This document shows positions 24,652 to 36,514 of a stretch of DNA of 64,000 nucleotides, piece after piece (position 1 is the first letter of the stretch; each line of letters begins with the position of its first letter). The stretch is from Protula sp. h YS-2021. Lineage: Eukaryota > Annelida > Polychaeta > Sabellida > Serpulidae. The DNA lies in contig OX457028.1 in NCBI GenBank assembly GCA_949752745.1, positions 22,056,352 through 22,120,351 on the forward strand. Reading direction: 5' to 3'. The position numbers and the translations under genes are program-made. The notes beneath the pieces were generated by a model, which was given only the letters and a program-made list of their open reading frames with translations, was not told the origin of the DNA and searched no databases.

Positions 24652-25849
24652 ACCGGGTAAAAATGAAAGAAATATAGAAAAATATACGCAGGATTTTACC
24701 TCGACTTCAAAATCTTTGCGTCCCAGGGACGCCACGCTTTCATATTTTTGCGTCCTCCATGATTTTTTTGCGTCCCCCAATTTGCACCCTGATTTGTTTG
24801 TGTCTCCTTATTTGAATAAGTACAAAGGGTGTGTGTTTAGGGAGGGGGGGGGGGGGGAAGAGGTAATGCGTACATTTGTAATTCACACTATCTTTTATTA
24901 CCAAACCAAGAAAATTATAAAAGCAATAAATTCTCATCCAACCATGCTGCTTTTCATACTGTTAAACAATGTGGCTGCGTCGGGAAAATCAGATTGTTGT
25001 AAGGCTGGCCCTTTCAGTTTAATGAACATTAAACGGTTCAACCGTTCAGGCTTTAGTCTGTTTGTTTTTACTGCGTTTTAAACCAAAAATCTTCTTTCTT
25101 TAACCAGGGCCAGTCCTGCACAGCAACACAAAATCGGGAAACTGAATATGGAGCATTTTTGCAAAAGCGGGGCTCGGAGTTAGCCGGAGCCCTGGGTCCG
25201 AGGCCCCATAATTTCTGGTCCCACGATTTTCGGGACTTGGGGCAGGGCGTGCCCCTCGATTTTTTCGGAAAGGCCTATGTTAATCGGCAATATAAACCTG
25301 AAGACTTTGTATATTACCGGTATGTGTACGAATAATTAAGAGAAATAAATTTCATTTGTGGGAATATCGTCGTTTTTCTGACACATAGCCTATATCTATC
25401 CGGGCCCCAGGATTTTCGGCCGGGCCCCAAGAAATTTGGAAAAAATGGTTAATTTCGAGCCCTACAAAAGCCTCAAAAGTCAGCGTGTTTTTGTGGGACC
25501 ATACAAAGTGCTTAAAATGTAGATAGTTTTTTCAGTAATAAAGCACGTGTAAAGACAGATTATTTATGCGTCCCCTGGGACGCAAGCCCAAATTTATTTT
25601 GCGTCCCGTGCCAATTTTTTTGCGCCATTGACACGCAGATCCGCGTCCCGTAAATCCCAGTATACGTAGACGAAATATCGTAAAAACAGCTTATATTCGG
25701 AACATAAAGAAATTGAAACTTGAAACTATTTGTTAAAACCTTTAATACATTTTTAAAACAGCATGCGGGTTGGTAAAAACCCCGACTGATCTTTGGTGCA
25801 AGAGAAATTTGACATCTCTCTGTCATTTCTTCCATTTTTTACCCGGTTA
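24652..25849. mobile_element. Probable TIR element, TTTGCGTCCC-rich
   Basis: The left end ACCGGGTAAAAATGAAAGAA (24652) returns inverted at 25826-25848 with two differences. Inside, TTTGCGTCC words cluster at 24710-24780 and 25560-25660, and a G-run is at 24842-24857. A block with GGCCCC repeats is at 25190-25430. No target duplication identified. Confidence 0.45.
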
Positions 25850-25851
25850 TT

Positions 25852-27196
25852 TCCCACTTGCAAACTTCGTTTGCAAATGGGAATAAGTTTGTAGTTTTTC
25901 TCGAAATTTCTGCCCTTTTTTTTTTCCTTTTTTTTTCTCTCTTTTTTTTTTCCGTCACGGAGGTTTCCAGAAAACTCCTCCTACGCTATTTGACGTAGGA
26001 CGATGAAATTTGGCACAGTGATAGAAGGTGACGAGATGTCGTCAAATCCGCAAAATTTTTTGACCTTGACCTTCAAGGTCATTTCAAATTGAGGTCAAAG
26101 TTTTTCTGACCTCAAAGTGGTTTCCAGAAAACTCCTCCTACAGGGTTTGTCGTAAAAAGACGGCATGTGGCAGAGACATAGAGGGTAATGAGTTGTCGTC
26201 AAATCCATAAAATTTTTTGACCTTGCACCTCAGAGGTCAAGGTCAAATTGAGGTCAAAATATCTTTGGAAACACCTATTAATCACGAAAAGTAGCCATAA
26301 AGGTGCTCAAATCCCACTGTGAATGCATAAAACGTACCCAGTAAAGGGTAAACTTTCATCACTAACCTTGACCTTCAGGATCAAGGTCAAAGGTCACGTG
26401 ATTTCACGCGTCCTTAACGACAGGCCGACTCATCTCGAGAACGGTGAGAGATAGAGCGATTTTGAGCTCATTTTCGACCCTTTGGGCCTAAACAACGTTA
26501 CATAAGAGGTACCTCGGTGACCTTGACCTTCTGGATTACGGTCAAGGTCAAAAACCGGAAGTTGACTATTATCTCGAAAACGCTTAGAGATAGAGCGATT
26601 TTGAGCTCATTTTCGGCCCTTTGGGCCTCAACAACGTTATATAAGAGGTACTACGGTGATCTTGACTTTCTGGGTCACGGTTAAGGTCAAAAACCGGAAG
26701 TTGACTATTATCTCGAAAACGGTTAGAGATAGAGCGATTTTGAGCTCATTTTCGACCCTTTGGGCCTAAACAACGTTATATAAGAGGTACCTCGGTGACC
26801 TTGACCTTCTGGGTCACGGTCAAGGTCAAAAACCGGAAGTTGACTATTATCTCGAAAACGGTTAGAGATAGAGCGATTTTGAGCTCATTTTCGACCCTTT
26901 GGGCCTAAACAACGTTACATAAGAGGTACCTCGGTGATCTTGACCTCCTCCATCATGGTCAAGGTCAAAAGCTGCAAGTTGACCAGTATCTCAAAAACGG
27001 TTAGAAAACTGAATTTGATTTTTTTGTGCCCAAATGAGGTTACATTATATTCACTTCGATGGTCTCGTTCAAGATAATAATCCGGAAGCTGACAATTATG
27101 TTGAAACACTGAAAAATGTGTCTTTGACCAAATATGTTGTGTCTCTGCCCTTGCAAGTGGGTACTATTTCGCTACGTGTAGCGAAATTCGGTCTAG
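25852..27196 (+). mobile_element. Helentron-like (pearl/HINE-type) element, copy B, 1345 bp
   Basis: The 5' end TCCCACTTGCAAAC is followed by its own inverse (GTTTGCAAATGGG). The 3' end has TTGCAAGTGGG, the inverse of the 5' terminus, then the hairpin TTTCGCTACGTGTAGCGAAA and the end CTAG, followed by T. Asymmetric terminal inverted repeats, a 3' hairpin, a CTRR-like end and no target duplication are the marks of Helentron-type rolling-circle elements and their non-autonomous derivatives. The body contains two approximately 125-bp units (25965-26270) and four units of exactly 139 bp (starts 26447, 26586, 26725, 26864). No Rep/helicase is present. Confidence 0.8.
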
Positions 27197-27244
27197 TTTT
27201 ATTGGGGATGCCCAAAGTGTGATTTGGCTTATACGTACGAGGGG

Positions 27245-27730
27245 TAGGAGAGCGAATGGTTACAGGAGATCCAAACTGGTGAAATTGAAAAGACCATCTT
27301 CCGCAGTTGAAAGCAGTTTGTTTTTGTCATGTATTACAAAATAAGGAATATCTGAGTCGAAAGCGTACGCAAATTTGCTCCTGGCTTGTCAGTTTACTTG
27401 TAATTACAAGGCCCAGAACATAGAATGGGACGGATGGTAGAATGAGACTTTTGACGCAGATAGGCTGATAACGCTGTCTATCGTTTACCTTAGCAACACA
27501 ATTTATACTTTTGTGCATTTAATTGTCCGTACATTAGGGAGCTGCTGTGTTTTGTATCAGCATTGTTTGGTTTGACCTCCTCTGTCAGTGGTTTATATTT
27601 CAAATAATTTGTTTTGTGTAATTTGAGGGATATTTCCCTAAAATCATAAAAAACCATCTCAATTACTCTCTCTTCCTTGTAGAAGTGAACATCGTGTTAT
27701 TGCCATTTACGATCTGCTCCAGCCAATTCT
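27245..27730. repeat. Dispersed repeat; inverse copy at 52745-52930
   Basis: The part 27478-27655 (ACCTTAGCAACACA, GTCCGTACATTAGGGAG, GTTTGGTTTGACCTC, GGGATATTTCCCTAAA) is found in reverse orientation at 52745-52930, 25 kb away in the hnRNP intron. The left part matches 14750-15060. Confidence 0.8.
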
Positions 27731-27945
27731 ATCTCCTCTCCCTCATACACACCGAAAGCGTGTCAGATATCCAATTACAGGCTGTTTACTTTTGCCCCGC
27801 ATCGCTTAGCAGGCGCTCGTGGTCTTCTCTTTTACCAAAAGTTGCTAGTATTTCCCTCAAAATTAGCATGTGTATAAAATGTAAAAAGAGGAAAATGTGT
27901 GGTAATTTATCTTCAGTGTATTTTAAAACAGTTTTAATTTTACTT

Positions 27946-28080
27946 TTTAGATCGGGCGACTTTGTCGGGTTGGCCTCATCACATGAATAGAGGGGCATTC
28001 CGTCGTCTGTATGTACATGTATCCGGATGTAAACCTTTACTTAAAATGCTTCTTCTACAGTTTTGATCGGATTCCTTTCA
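27946..28080 (+). mobile_element. 5' end of a tandem-array element (family D)
   Basis: GGGCGACTTTGTCGGGTTGG, then AATAGAGGGGCATTCCGTCG and TCTGTATGTACATG, match in inverse orientation the right end of the 37010-40331 element. It is cut short after about 135 bp, where a SINE begins. Confidence 0.65.
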
Positions 28081-28345
28081 AATTTCGGTGGCCGAGTGGT
28101 AAAGAGGCTAGCTAGCCATGCAGTTGTGGTTCTGTAGCCCAGGTTCGAATCCCGCTCGTGGTCAGGAATCCTGAAAATTTGCAACCCCCCCCCCCCCCCT
28201 CGCCCAGGATGTTGGTGTGCGTATATAGTCCTCTAATACCAAGTTACATTACTGTTGCATTACTGTTAGGCGTATGTGCCAGTAGACAGGGATTTTAGAG
28301 ACACTGTATGGGCACGTCGATATTATAATAATCCGGAGTTTAAAA
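28081..28345 (+). mobile_element. tRNA-derived SINE
   Basis: The head carries Pol III promoter boxes in tRNA spacing: box A GGTGGCCGAGTGGTAAAG near 28089 and box B GGTTCGAATCC at 28143, of Leu/Ser-like type. The cloverleaf is not intact, and a body with a C-run (28184-28198) and AATACCAAGTTACATTACTG follows. No clear target duplication; the end is approximate. Confidence 0.75.
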
Positions 28346-28435
28346 AAAATTGTAATCAATAATTATATATATATATGTGCACATTGTAAACCGGTTTGAG
28401 CAGGTTATCTGGAAAATCGGTATTTAAAAGCTCAC

Positions 28436-28495
<60 letters not shown>

Positions 28496-28640
28496 ATTTT
28501 GTACGATTCTTCTTCGGGTAGGGCTGTCTTGAAAAAATTTCTTTTAGCCGATCCGCCATTAATAATAATAAAAAAATAAAAAAAATAATAATAATAATAA
28601 TAATAATTATTATTATTATTATTATTATTATTATTGTTTA
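28436..28640. repeat. (TTA)n / (AAT)n microsatellites
   Basis: A TTA run at 28436-28493 and an ATA-to-TTA run at 28560-28640 can pair as a hairpin. They sit just upstream of the first METTL23 exon found and may hide or replace promoter sequence. Confidence 0.93.
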
Positions 28641-28740
28641 TATTATTGTTATTATTATACATCCCTCAGTTTGGTTTCGCCCTTAACAGCGAAATATGTC
28701 TTGCTTGTGTTGGTACTTGATGAAGAAATGTTTGTTTTAG

Positions 28741-31700
28741 GTTGTGGATGCCGACTACGGCTTATATGTCTGGCCGAGTGCGCCGCTGCTCGCACAGTTC
28801 ATGATGTATCACAAAGATCGTATAGCTGGCAAGCGTGTCCTCGAGGTATGCGCAATAATTTGGCAAGGAGTCGTTTTGCTAGAAATGCTATTGTACAATG
28901 TGGTCTTCAATAATCTTAAAATGAGTGCATTCCTTGTATCCAGCTTGGTGTAAACCTTTCCACATCAGGAGGCGAAAATGTTTATTATTGCATTGTTATA
29001 GTTTCCAAATGTTCCATGGGTGCAAGTTCAAGTGGTCTGCTTTTATTGACAAGATATGCGTAATTTGCCCCACGGTGGGTGAACTTTCCGAGTGTTTTGT
29101 CAAATTAACCCTCTTAGCTGAGTATCAGGGAAAGCGGACGCAAGTGCTCATGTGCACATAGGCCCAATTTTCCCAGAACAGGACTAAAGCGGTTGTCGGG
29201 ATATCGGAACACGCATACAATATTTAAATCCCCTTCTTAATGATTTTGTCGGATCGTTTTTAAATTTGACAAGAGGTTTGTTTGTGCTTCACATGACTTT
29301 GCTAATTAATTACTTGTTGTTAGAGTTTGCTAAACTTATAGAATGGCGAAACTTTAAATAAAATTAGAGCTCGATTTCGGATAGTTTTGATACAGTTTTC
29401 AAAATCCTCAGGCTCTTAGAGTGATGGTGAGGACACTAAAGTTTAATAAATATGTTATCCAAGCTCCAAGCGTGCCACCGATGCTTGGCATATGGTGAAT
29501 TTTAAATGTGAAAGGTAATTAATTTTCAAATGATATGCATTTGACCTTTTTCATGCGATTACTTGCCAGCCATTTTCTTTTGTTTTTGTTTTTTTTTACA
29601 GCTTGGCGCTGGCACTGCGATGGCAGGCATTGTTGCTGCAAAGCTCGGTGCTCGTGTCACACTGAGTGACGGGAGCCAGTTTTCCAGAAGTCTCGCTAAC
29701 TGTCGGCAAGTCAGCGTTCTAAACAAACTTTCAAACGTAGATGTTGTCCATCTGACGTGGGGAGACTATGATCGGGTTTTTCTGCAGCTAGAACCTATGG
29801 ACATCATCATTGCCTCGGATTGCTTCTATAATACAAATGGTTCGTGTTACATTGTCGATCTGCTCGTCTGCTCATACATCATAAGTCTCAGTTGGTTTTC
29901 TACGTATGAAGACAGAAACATTCCCAAAACCACAGTGTATTTATTACGTGAAAAGAGGTCTTGTCGGCATTGATACTTCATTATAAATAGTTTGTAAACG
30001 ACCGATCTAGATTTCATCGTGGGTGCTAGGTCAGCTTTGTGTTGTACGATTTACACATACATTTGCGTTTTCATGCTCTAGTGGCTGTTGAAAGCTGTAG
30101 TTTGCTATCGATTTTAGATTTCGAAGATATCATAGCAACGGTTTCTCTCCTGTTTGAGAAGAACCCGGATGCTGAATTCTGGACGACCTACCAAGAAAGA
30201 AGGTGAACTGATTGTTCTATTTTCATCATTTTCGATATGAAGGCAATCAAAATTTTTGAGGAGTTACAGCATTGTATTTCTCCATGGAGATGGACAGATG
30301 GTCAAATCGGCCAAAAATTTCTCAAAAGTACAACTTGTCAAAAATGGCTGTTTTTTAAGCAAGTTTGTTAGCACGGAGATTTTGTCCAGATGAGTTCTGC
30401 AAAACTATTCGATCCAGCGTTCTGAAATTTTATGCAGGGAAAACATATATGTTGTAGATGTGCAACGTACTCGTATTTTTTAATCGATTAAAAATTGTTA
30501 GGCATTATAGGGTTTTTAATTTCATTGAATTTAAATTATTTACTACCATCCAGTGACATTATGTGATACATGGGGGATCCTGCCTCACTGAGCCTCTAGT
30601 TTTCTAAGGGTAGCTGTGGTGTAAATATCTGCGTGATCATGAATAAATCATAGACTGGAAAAATTGGTATATACTATGAAAGAATACATCACAAAATGTT
30701 TTAACTGAGGCAGGAAAGGTCCCGGGACAAGGAGCAAGATGAGCCTGAAAGATTGAAGTCTGCATCCGGATAGTTTCTGAAATAAGTCCCTCATAGATAA
30801 GTCCACCTTTGTGGGCAGTTGTCCCGTCTGAAACGTAGAAATAGATGCAACATGTTTAGAGAGGGGAGGGAGAACACCGAGGTCTCTCATTTCGTTCAAT
30901 CCTTCACACCCCTTACACTGAGTTTGCGCCGTAAATGTCGGTAAGACAATTTTTCTGAAATTACAAACCCTAGCAGTTACTAATTGTATTATTTACAGCA
31001 GAGATAGATGTATAGAACACCTATTGAAAAAGTGGGGCATGACTGGAAAACAGATACCACTTCACGAATTTGAGGCGGACGCGTCTTTGGTCTCAGGTAC
31101 AGTCTGACGTCAATTCACTCAAGGAAGAAGTGGTTTTTATCCGCCCTCTAGCAACATCTTTGTAGATCTGTTTGTCGGTTCATTTGTTTCTGATTCATTG
31201 AAAACTTTTTTTAAAATCAAACAAGTCGTAGGTGGTTTCAAGGGGAACGTCTGAGTATGTCATGGGAACGGATTTTGTCTGTATACTTTATTATATCTGT
31301 ATACGTGTACTATATATATATATTTTTTCTGCTGCCCAGCACATGTGTGGCCCCAAAGGCACACGATACTGATAATTTATGACTCAACAAAATTACTTGA
31401 TTTCACCAACAAAAATATGTTTCTGTTCAACATGCTAATTAACTTAGCTTTGAAAACAGTGTACTTGAAAATCTGTTATCTTCAGCTGAAGTAAATTCAA
31501 TTGGTCATTAAAATCAATCCGGAAGTGACTAAAACTTAAAAATAACTGTGCAGTCATTATTCTAATTTCACGCGTGATTTCATATTTCATCTCTGGAGCT
31601 GACTGGACTCGTTGACTCTTATGGGGGCAGATGTATTTTATAACTGATTCTTATTAAAGGGATAAACATATCATTGAAACATTAAATGTTTGCTTGCTGT

Positions 31701-31917
31701 TTTGGTGGAATTTTATACTGATGATAAGAAGAGGCGCAGTGGATTGTAGACATGTGGGTATTTAATTAGCTGGCGACATCGTCCCCAGACCTCCCTAATC
31801 ATTGTTACTGCATCATTTTTCAGTCATCTACACATGTGGTTCTTGTTTGTTTGTTTAGGTTTGCGCTCACCACCACCTCACTGCATACGCCTGTTTGTCA
31901 TAAGTAAAGAGGTTTGA
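28741..31917 (+). CDS. METTL23: METTL23 protein methyltransferase (5' partial, five exons)
   Basis: SAM-dependent methyltransferase of the METTL21/23 group; the mammalian protein is reported to methylate arginine on histone H3. Exons: 28741-28845 (YGLYVWPSAPLLAQF), 29602-29839 (LGAGTAMAGIVAAKLGA, the SAM-binding loop; LTWGDYD; IIIASDCFY, the acidic post-I motif), 30118-30202 (DFEDIIATVSLLFEKNP, FWTTYQER), 30999-31096 (HLLKKWGM, IPLHEFEADA) and 31859-31917 (IRLFVISKEV, stop TGA). All introns are GT-AG and phases agree (0, 1, 0/2-type, 1), giving 194 residues in frame. Human METTL23 is about 190 and aligns block by block (LYVWP, LEIGAG, LTWG, ASDVFF, DFEDILATI, STYQ-R). The start codon is not in the first exon seen; an upstream exon is hidden in or beyond the repeats before 28741. 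Transcription continues into a minisatellite immediately after the stop. Confidence 0.92.
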
Positions 31918-31974
31918 CAGTCACCAGTCCGTCGTTACAAGAGGAATTGGGTCGGCGTTTATCGCAGAGCAGAA

Positions 31975-32330
31975 GCGAGACCTGCTGCAAGAGTCCAGAT
32001 GGTGATTGTTACAGTGCGAAAACGAGGAGTGCTGCGAGAGTGCCAAGGTTGTGGTTGTGGCGGAGACAAGGACTGCTGAGAGAGTGTCAAGGTGGTGGTT
32101 GTCGCGGAGACGAGGACTGCTGCGAGAGTGTCAAGGTGGTGGTTGTGGCGGGGACATGGACTGCTGCGAGAGTGTCAAGGTGGTGGTTGTCGCAGAGACG
32201 AGGACTGCTGCGAGAGTGTCAAGGTGGTCGTTGTCGCAGAGACGAGAACTGCTGCGAGAGTGTCAAGGTGGTGGTTGTGGCGGAGACAGGGACTGCTGCG
32301 AGAGTGTCAAGGTAGTGGTTGTGGCGGGGT
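31975..32330. repeat. 45-bp minisatellite at the METTL23 3' end
   Basis: About seven units of GAGACGAGGACTGCTGCGAG plus AGTGTCAAGGTGGTGGTTGT, period 44-45 bp. As the unit is divisible by three, three open frames run through it; they are artefacts of the repeat. Confidence 0.9.
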
Positions 32331-33318
32331 TTGGTCAAATCAACCCTTGACTAACTCAACCCATTTAGTGAAGTCAACCCACCTATGTTTGGTCAACTCA
32401 ACCCACCCTTAATACCAACTCAACCCACCTAAATGAAATCATTCCAAGGACAAAATATATCAATGAAAAAGGTAATAATCAGTTTGTAAGACGAGTTACC
32501 GGTTTCGGATGAAAGAAACCTAACCAAATGTGTGATCTTCTCTTTAACGTATTGTCTTTGTACAATCACAGAAACCATCTGAGGCGGGAGATTTTCATAG
32601 CATATAATTCGAAATATTTCCTTGAGCCGACACAGATATTGAATTGCAATTATGCTCTAAAGGTTTGTATGGAGAATGAACTTGGCTATCGGGGGGCTGT
32701 AGTTAACAATGTCACAATGAATGCATTTGGGTTAATGGAGTATTTCAAGTGATTGGGATCAGCTCTTTTATGTATTGTCTTTTTACTATCACATAATCGG
32801 CAGGGTTTACTTCCCAGATGTGTAGTGCCCAGACTGTAAATTTGACCAGACCAGAAACAGTTTGTAGTGTGTAAAACGTGATATGCAAACTATCATTTTG
32901 TCAAGTCAGGCAAATATAAGCGTAATGTACTTCATGTCTGTTGTGTATATTTGTTGTGCAAGACTCGTATTTAAATTGTTTAATAATGTGCGAAAAGATT
33001 AGTTAGTTATTTTAAAAGGATACACCTGTAAATAACTTTATGAATTATCATGCAACTGCTCGCAGTGTTATTGACCAGACACAGCTTGGTGTCTAAAATA
33101 TGATGCGTAAAAGAAATAAATTTTGGTTGTAAATAAACGTCATTGTTTTTATTTCCCTCCAACATAAGAGTAATTAATAATAAATTGACTAATCAAAGAA
33201 TAAAACAAGATGGGCTGAGTTGACTTTCAGGGTGGGTTGAGTTGATATGAAAAACTGGGTTGAGTTGACTTTCAGGGTGGGTTGAGTTGGTATGGGTTGA
33301 GTTGGTCGAGGGCTGACT
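32331..33318. mobile_element. TIR element splitting the minisatellite
   Basis: The left end GGTCAAATCAACCC-TTGACTAACTCAACCCA and the inverse of the right end GGTCAAGTCAGCCC-TCGACCAACTCAACCCA form inverted repeats of about 30 bp, then further CAACTCAACCCACC words on both sides. Minisatellite units continue on the far side, so it is an insertion. TGTGGC occurs at both borders and may be the target duplication. Confidence 0.65.
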
Positions 33319-33334
33319 TGACCCTAGACCGATG

Positions 33335-33600
33335 TGGCAAAGAGCGGAGAAGAGGACTACTGCAGGAGTTTCAAGGTCAAGGGGGGACCCCCTGCGAGTG
33401 TCAGGGTGGTGGTTGACGTACAAAGCAGAGGCGAGGACTGCAGCGTCAGGGTGGTAGTTGTCGCAGAGCGGAGGGAAGTACTGCTGTGAGAGCCTCAAGG
33501 TGGTGATTGTCGCAGTGCGGAGAAGTGCGGAGACGAGAACTGCGTAGTGTCAACGTGGAGTGTTCTCGTGCAGAGCGGGGGCGAGGTCAGCTGCGATGCC
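33335..33600. repeat. Continuation of the 45-bp minisatellite
   Basis: More diverged units (GGACTGC, GTCAGGGTGGTGGTTG, GTCGCAGAGCGGAG) in the same orientation as 31975-32330. Confidence 0.75.
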
Positions 33601-33846
33601 AACTGGATTTCCTCTGAATTTCTTGTCAGCGTTACTGACTGATAATACCAGTGTGGTTGACGGAGAAAAATGCCCCCCAACCGGTTTTTTTCCGAAGGGG
33701 GGGGGGGGGGGGTTCTCCAGGAAATTTGTTTCCGCTTCTTGGTAAAAGGTTTTAAGCGACACTTTGCAGCACCACTTTGTCACATGTCAGTTTCGAGGCA
33801 ATCACATAGCTTCTTAAAGTATTGGACTCGAAAAATGCACCTTTTT

Positions 33847-34883
33847 TAACCCAGCCGACTTCGTCGGACTGGGTTAGTCGTACCGCTATAGGGGGCTTGA
33901 AAGTGTGTGCGTGTGTGCGTATGTTATACTTTCTCTTACCCATTTTTAAAATGATACTCCCCATACAGTTTTACTCCAATCGTTTAGATGTTACGCAGGG
34001 ATGTTCCCCAGGGGTTCGCCTACCAGGCTTTTTTTCGCGGTTCGCCAAAAACTGCCGAAATGGTGGCACTTTGAAGTTTGGCGAAAACTGGAATAAATAG
34101 TAGTAAATAACTGAATTGTCAAACCGTTCATTTTTCTCACTCTTTTTTCAAATAGGTATAAAATTTTAATCGAAAGTTTCTTAGGTGCTTCTCCACCTGG
34201 ACTTTGCTTTTTTCCGCAAATGACAAAAAAATGCCGAAATGGTGGAATTTTAAAAATTTTGTAAAATTGTGTAAATGTCGATTAATACGTGAATCGTCAA
34301 AATCCAACCTGTCCAAAATCCCTTTTCGGGTAGCTTCCACCCGGGAAAACTCGTTTTTGTCTATTAAAATTATGAAAAAGTTACGTTCAGAAACAAAGTT
34401 CTTCATTTTTTGGTCTAACGGTATTCCTTTCAAAGTTTTTCCCTTTTTCCTTGTTTGGTAATTCGGCTGGGTCATGTCCTTGGACATGCTTGTATTAGTT
34501 AGAAAATGATGGGGCGTTGCACTTCTAGACCGTTTGATGTACGAGGATGAAATTTGATACAAGAGTAAGGGTCATAAATTCTCGATAGACTCGCGGATTT
34601 GTTTGATCTTGATCTTCAAACTCAAACCGAGGTCAAAATATTTTAGAAATTGGACTCCAAACCATGTTCCAACAGGACTTTCATTCAAGGTCGAAAAACC
34701 GGAAGTTAACTATTATCTCGAAATCGGTTAGAGATAGAACGATTTTGAGCTTACTGCCCTTGGCCCTAAACACGTTACATAGGAGATACCTCGCTGACCT
34801 TGGCCTTCGCATGATATATTATATAATTTTCTTTTGTGCTTTTACAAGTGAGTCATTCCGTTATATAGCGGAATTCTGTCTAG
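33847..34883 (+). mobile_element. Composite repeat with family-D 5' end and Helentron-type 3' end
   Basis: It starts with the palindromic end AACCCAGCCGAC-TTC-GTCGG-CTGGGTT. It contains two units with TGCCGAAATGGTGG (34050, 34230) and one 139-bp-type unit (34690-34820, AGAGATAGAACGATTTTGAGC). It ends TTACAAGTGAG, CCGTTATATAGCGG hairpin, then TCTGTCTAG before T, the same end plan as 27196 and 43544. May be two abutting elements. Confidence 0.55.
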
Positions 34884-35706
34884 TTATAAATAAAATTGCA
34901 TTTAATCAGGTTGACTCTGTTTTATTTTACTGCTCTGTCCCGTAAGAAGTTTGCAATCCGAAGTTTATAAACAATAGTTGATTCCAATTCATAACAGTTT
35001 TTATCAAAGGCCGGAGATTACTCACAGTTTTGGTCGGAAATGAGAGCGGTTTTTAACACAGGTGGCGCCAATTTGGCGAAGTGATCCCCACCTTTGTGAA
35101 AAAATCTACTCCTACTAAAAATGTTTAATTTGCTCGAAGTGTTGCATGAAAGTAGTCTGAGTCAGGGGTAAAAAAAGTACCAAAGCTTATTTTTCATTTT
35201 CGTCAATTTGGCGAAATTCCGAAGGTCGCCAGAAATTTCGCCAAAAAAATATATTCTCTATAATTTTCGCGTTCGTTATGAAATATTTAACACTGATGTT
35301 TTCTGTGCGCTTGATTCCCATTCTGCCAGTTTTTTTATGGGTCATCAAATTTTGATGTTTTGGTGTTTTTGATGGATATGGGAGCTGTTGATATGATTTG
35401 TACGGGGATATATGCAAATTAGATTGTAACAAGGCATCCCATTGGCTTGAAACTGTCACGTTGCACATGACAGCCAGAAAAAGTGTAGATAGTTTAAAGC
35501 AATCAAGATGGCCGCGCCCATTTAGACTTGGCATGCCAAGCATTGATAATGAGAGAAATGTGTACCTATATAATATAAAACCAAGTTATGTATACATATA
35601 TAACACTGTGTTATTTAAAATAAGAATTTATCAATCAAATGAAAAAAGCGTAGATAGTTTAAAGCATCTGCCTGATTTGACAGTTTGCCTTTAACACATA
35701 TATATA
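34884..35706. other. No gene seen
   Basis: Contains repeats with TTTGGCGAA and TTTCGCCA words (35060-35250) and two copies of GTAGATAGTTTAAAGCA (35484 and 35651). No coding signal. Confidence 0.4.
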
Positions 35707-36514
35707 CACAGCGGCCCCCATTTATAACGAAATCGGTTGTAACGAAGTATCGGTTATAACGAACAAATTCGCTGGTCCGAACTTTTTCCCCATTGACCTC
35801 AATGCATAAAATTCGTACTATCCGATAATCGGTTATAACGAACACATTTTTTGCCAACGCTTTTTTTTTTTTTTTTTTGGAAAGTGTGAAAATTAATTGC
35901 GCATGCTGTGGAGTTCTATAGGCAGGTCTTACTTTACTAATCCTTAAGGACTAGTCGCCGCGCTGTTAAGGCAAATAGAGGCATCAACCGCTCACCCCCT
36001 GTACCACTAATACCTAATGTGAATTGCAATTGCTATTGTTGGCATCTAAGCTTCTCGCGTCACGGGTTGCGTCCTGGTAATGGTTGGCTTCAGCGCTTTC
36101 AAAATTGCCATAATATTGTTTACAAGAAGGTCAATGGCGAATCAAAATCAGTGAACGTGAGTGAAGTTCATAAGTTGTACAGTACAAATTACACCAGTTA
36201 GTATTGTGAGTTAACAGTTTCGAAGACAGAAAGCACTTCATGTTATTATTGGTTTAGCATTTACTTAAGAAAATGTTAACTATTAATAAATTGTCGTGAT
36301 TTGTTTATTTTGTTTTTATGATTCGTTTCAACAAGGTACTGTATTTTAAACAAATAATCAGAAAGCACTCCTAAAGTTTAAGTCCTACATGGGTACATTG
36401 AAAAAATGACCGTATAATCAGGAAATTTGGAAAATATCGGTTATAACGAATATCGGTTATAACGAACACTTTTGCCAGATACCACCAACTTCGTTATAAC
36501 CGGGTTCCACTGTG
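35707..36514 (+). mobile_element. Tigger/pogo element remnant (808 bp)
   Basis: The left end CACAGCGGCCCCCATT and the inverse of the right end CACAGTGGAACCCGGTT, with TTATAACGAA words inside both, are flanked by TA on each side, the target of Tc1/mariner elements. At 36070-36190 a frame reads NGWLQRFQNCHNIVYKKVNG-ESKSV, the CENP-B-type helix-turn-helix of Tigger transposases. The DDE catalytic domain is deleted, so it depends on other copies. Confidence 0.85.

Noticed and set aside
28085..28165. tRNA-Leu/Ser gene
   Set aside because: A and B boxes are present but the acceptor and anticodon stems do not fold, and an unrelated body follows; better read as a SINE head.
28356..28559. Open frame with a poly-Asn run on the minus strand
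   Set aside because: Translation of the TTA microsatellite.
31914..32412. Three overlapping plus-strand open frames rich in Arg, Cys and Gly
   Set aside because: They are translations of a 45-bp minisatellite, whose unit length divisible by three keeps all frames open. No independent coding signal.
32528..32752. Plus-strand open frame inside the TIR element after METTL23
   Set aside because: No transposase motif and no family recognised; length is within chance expectation for this composition.
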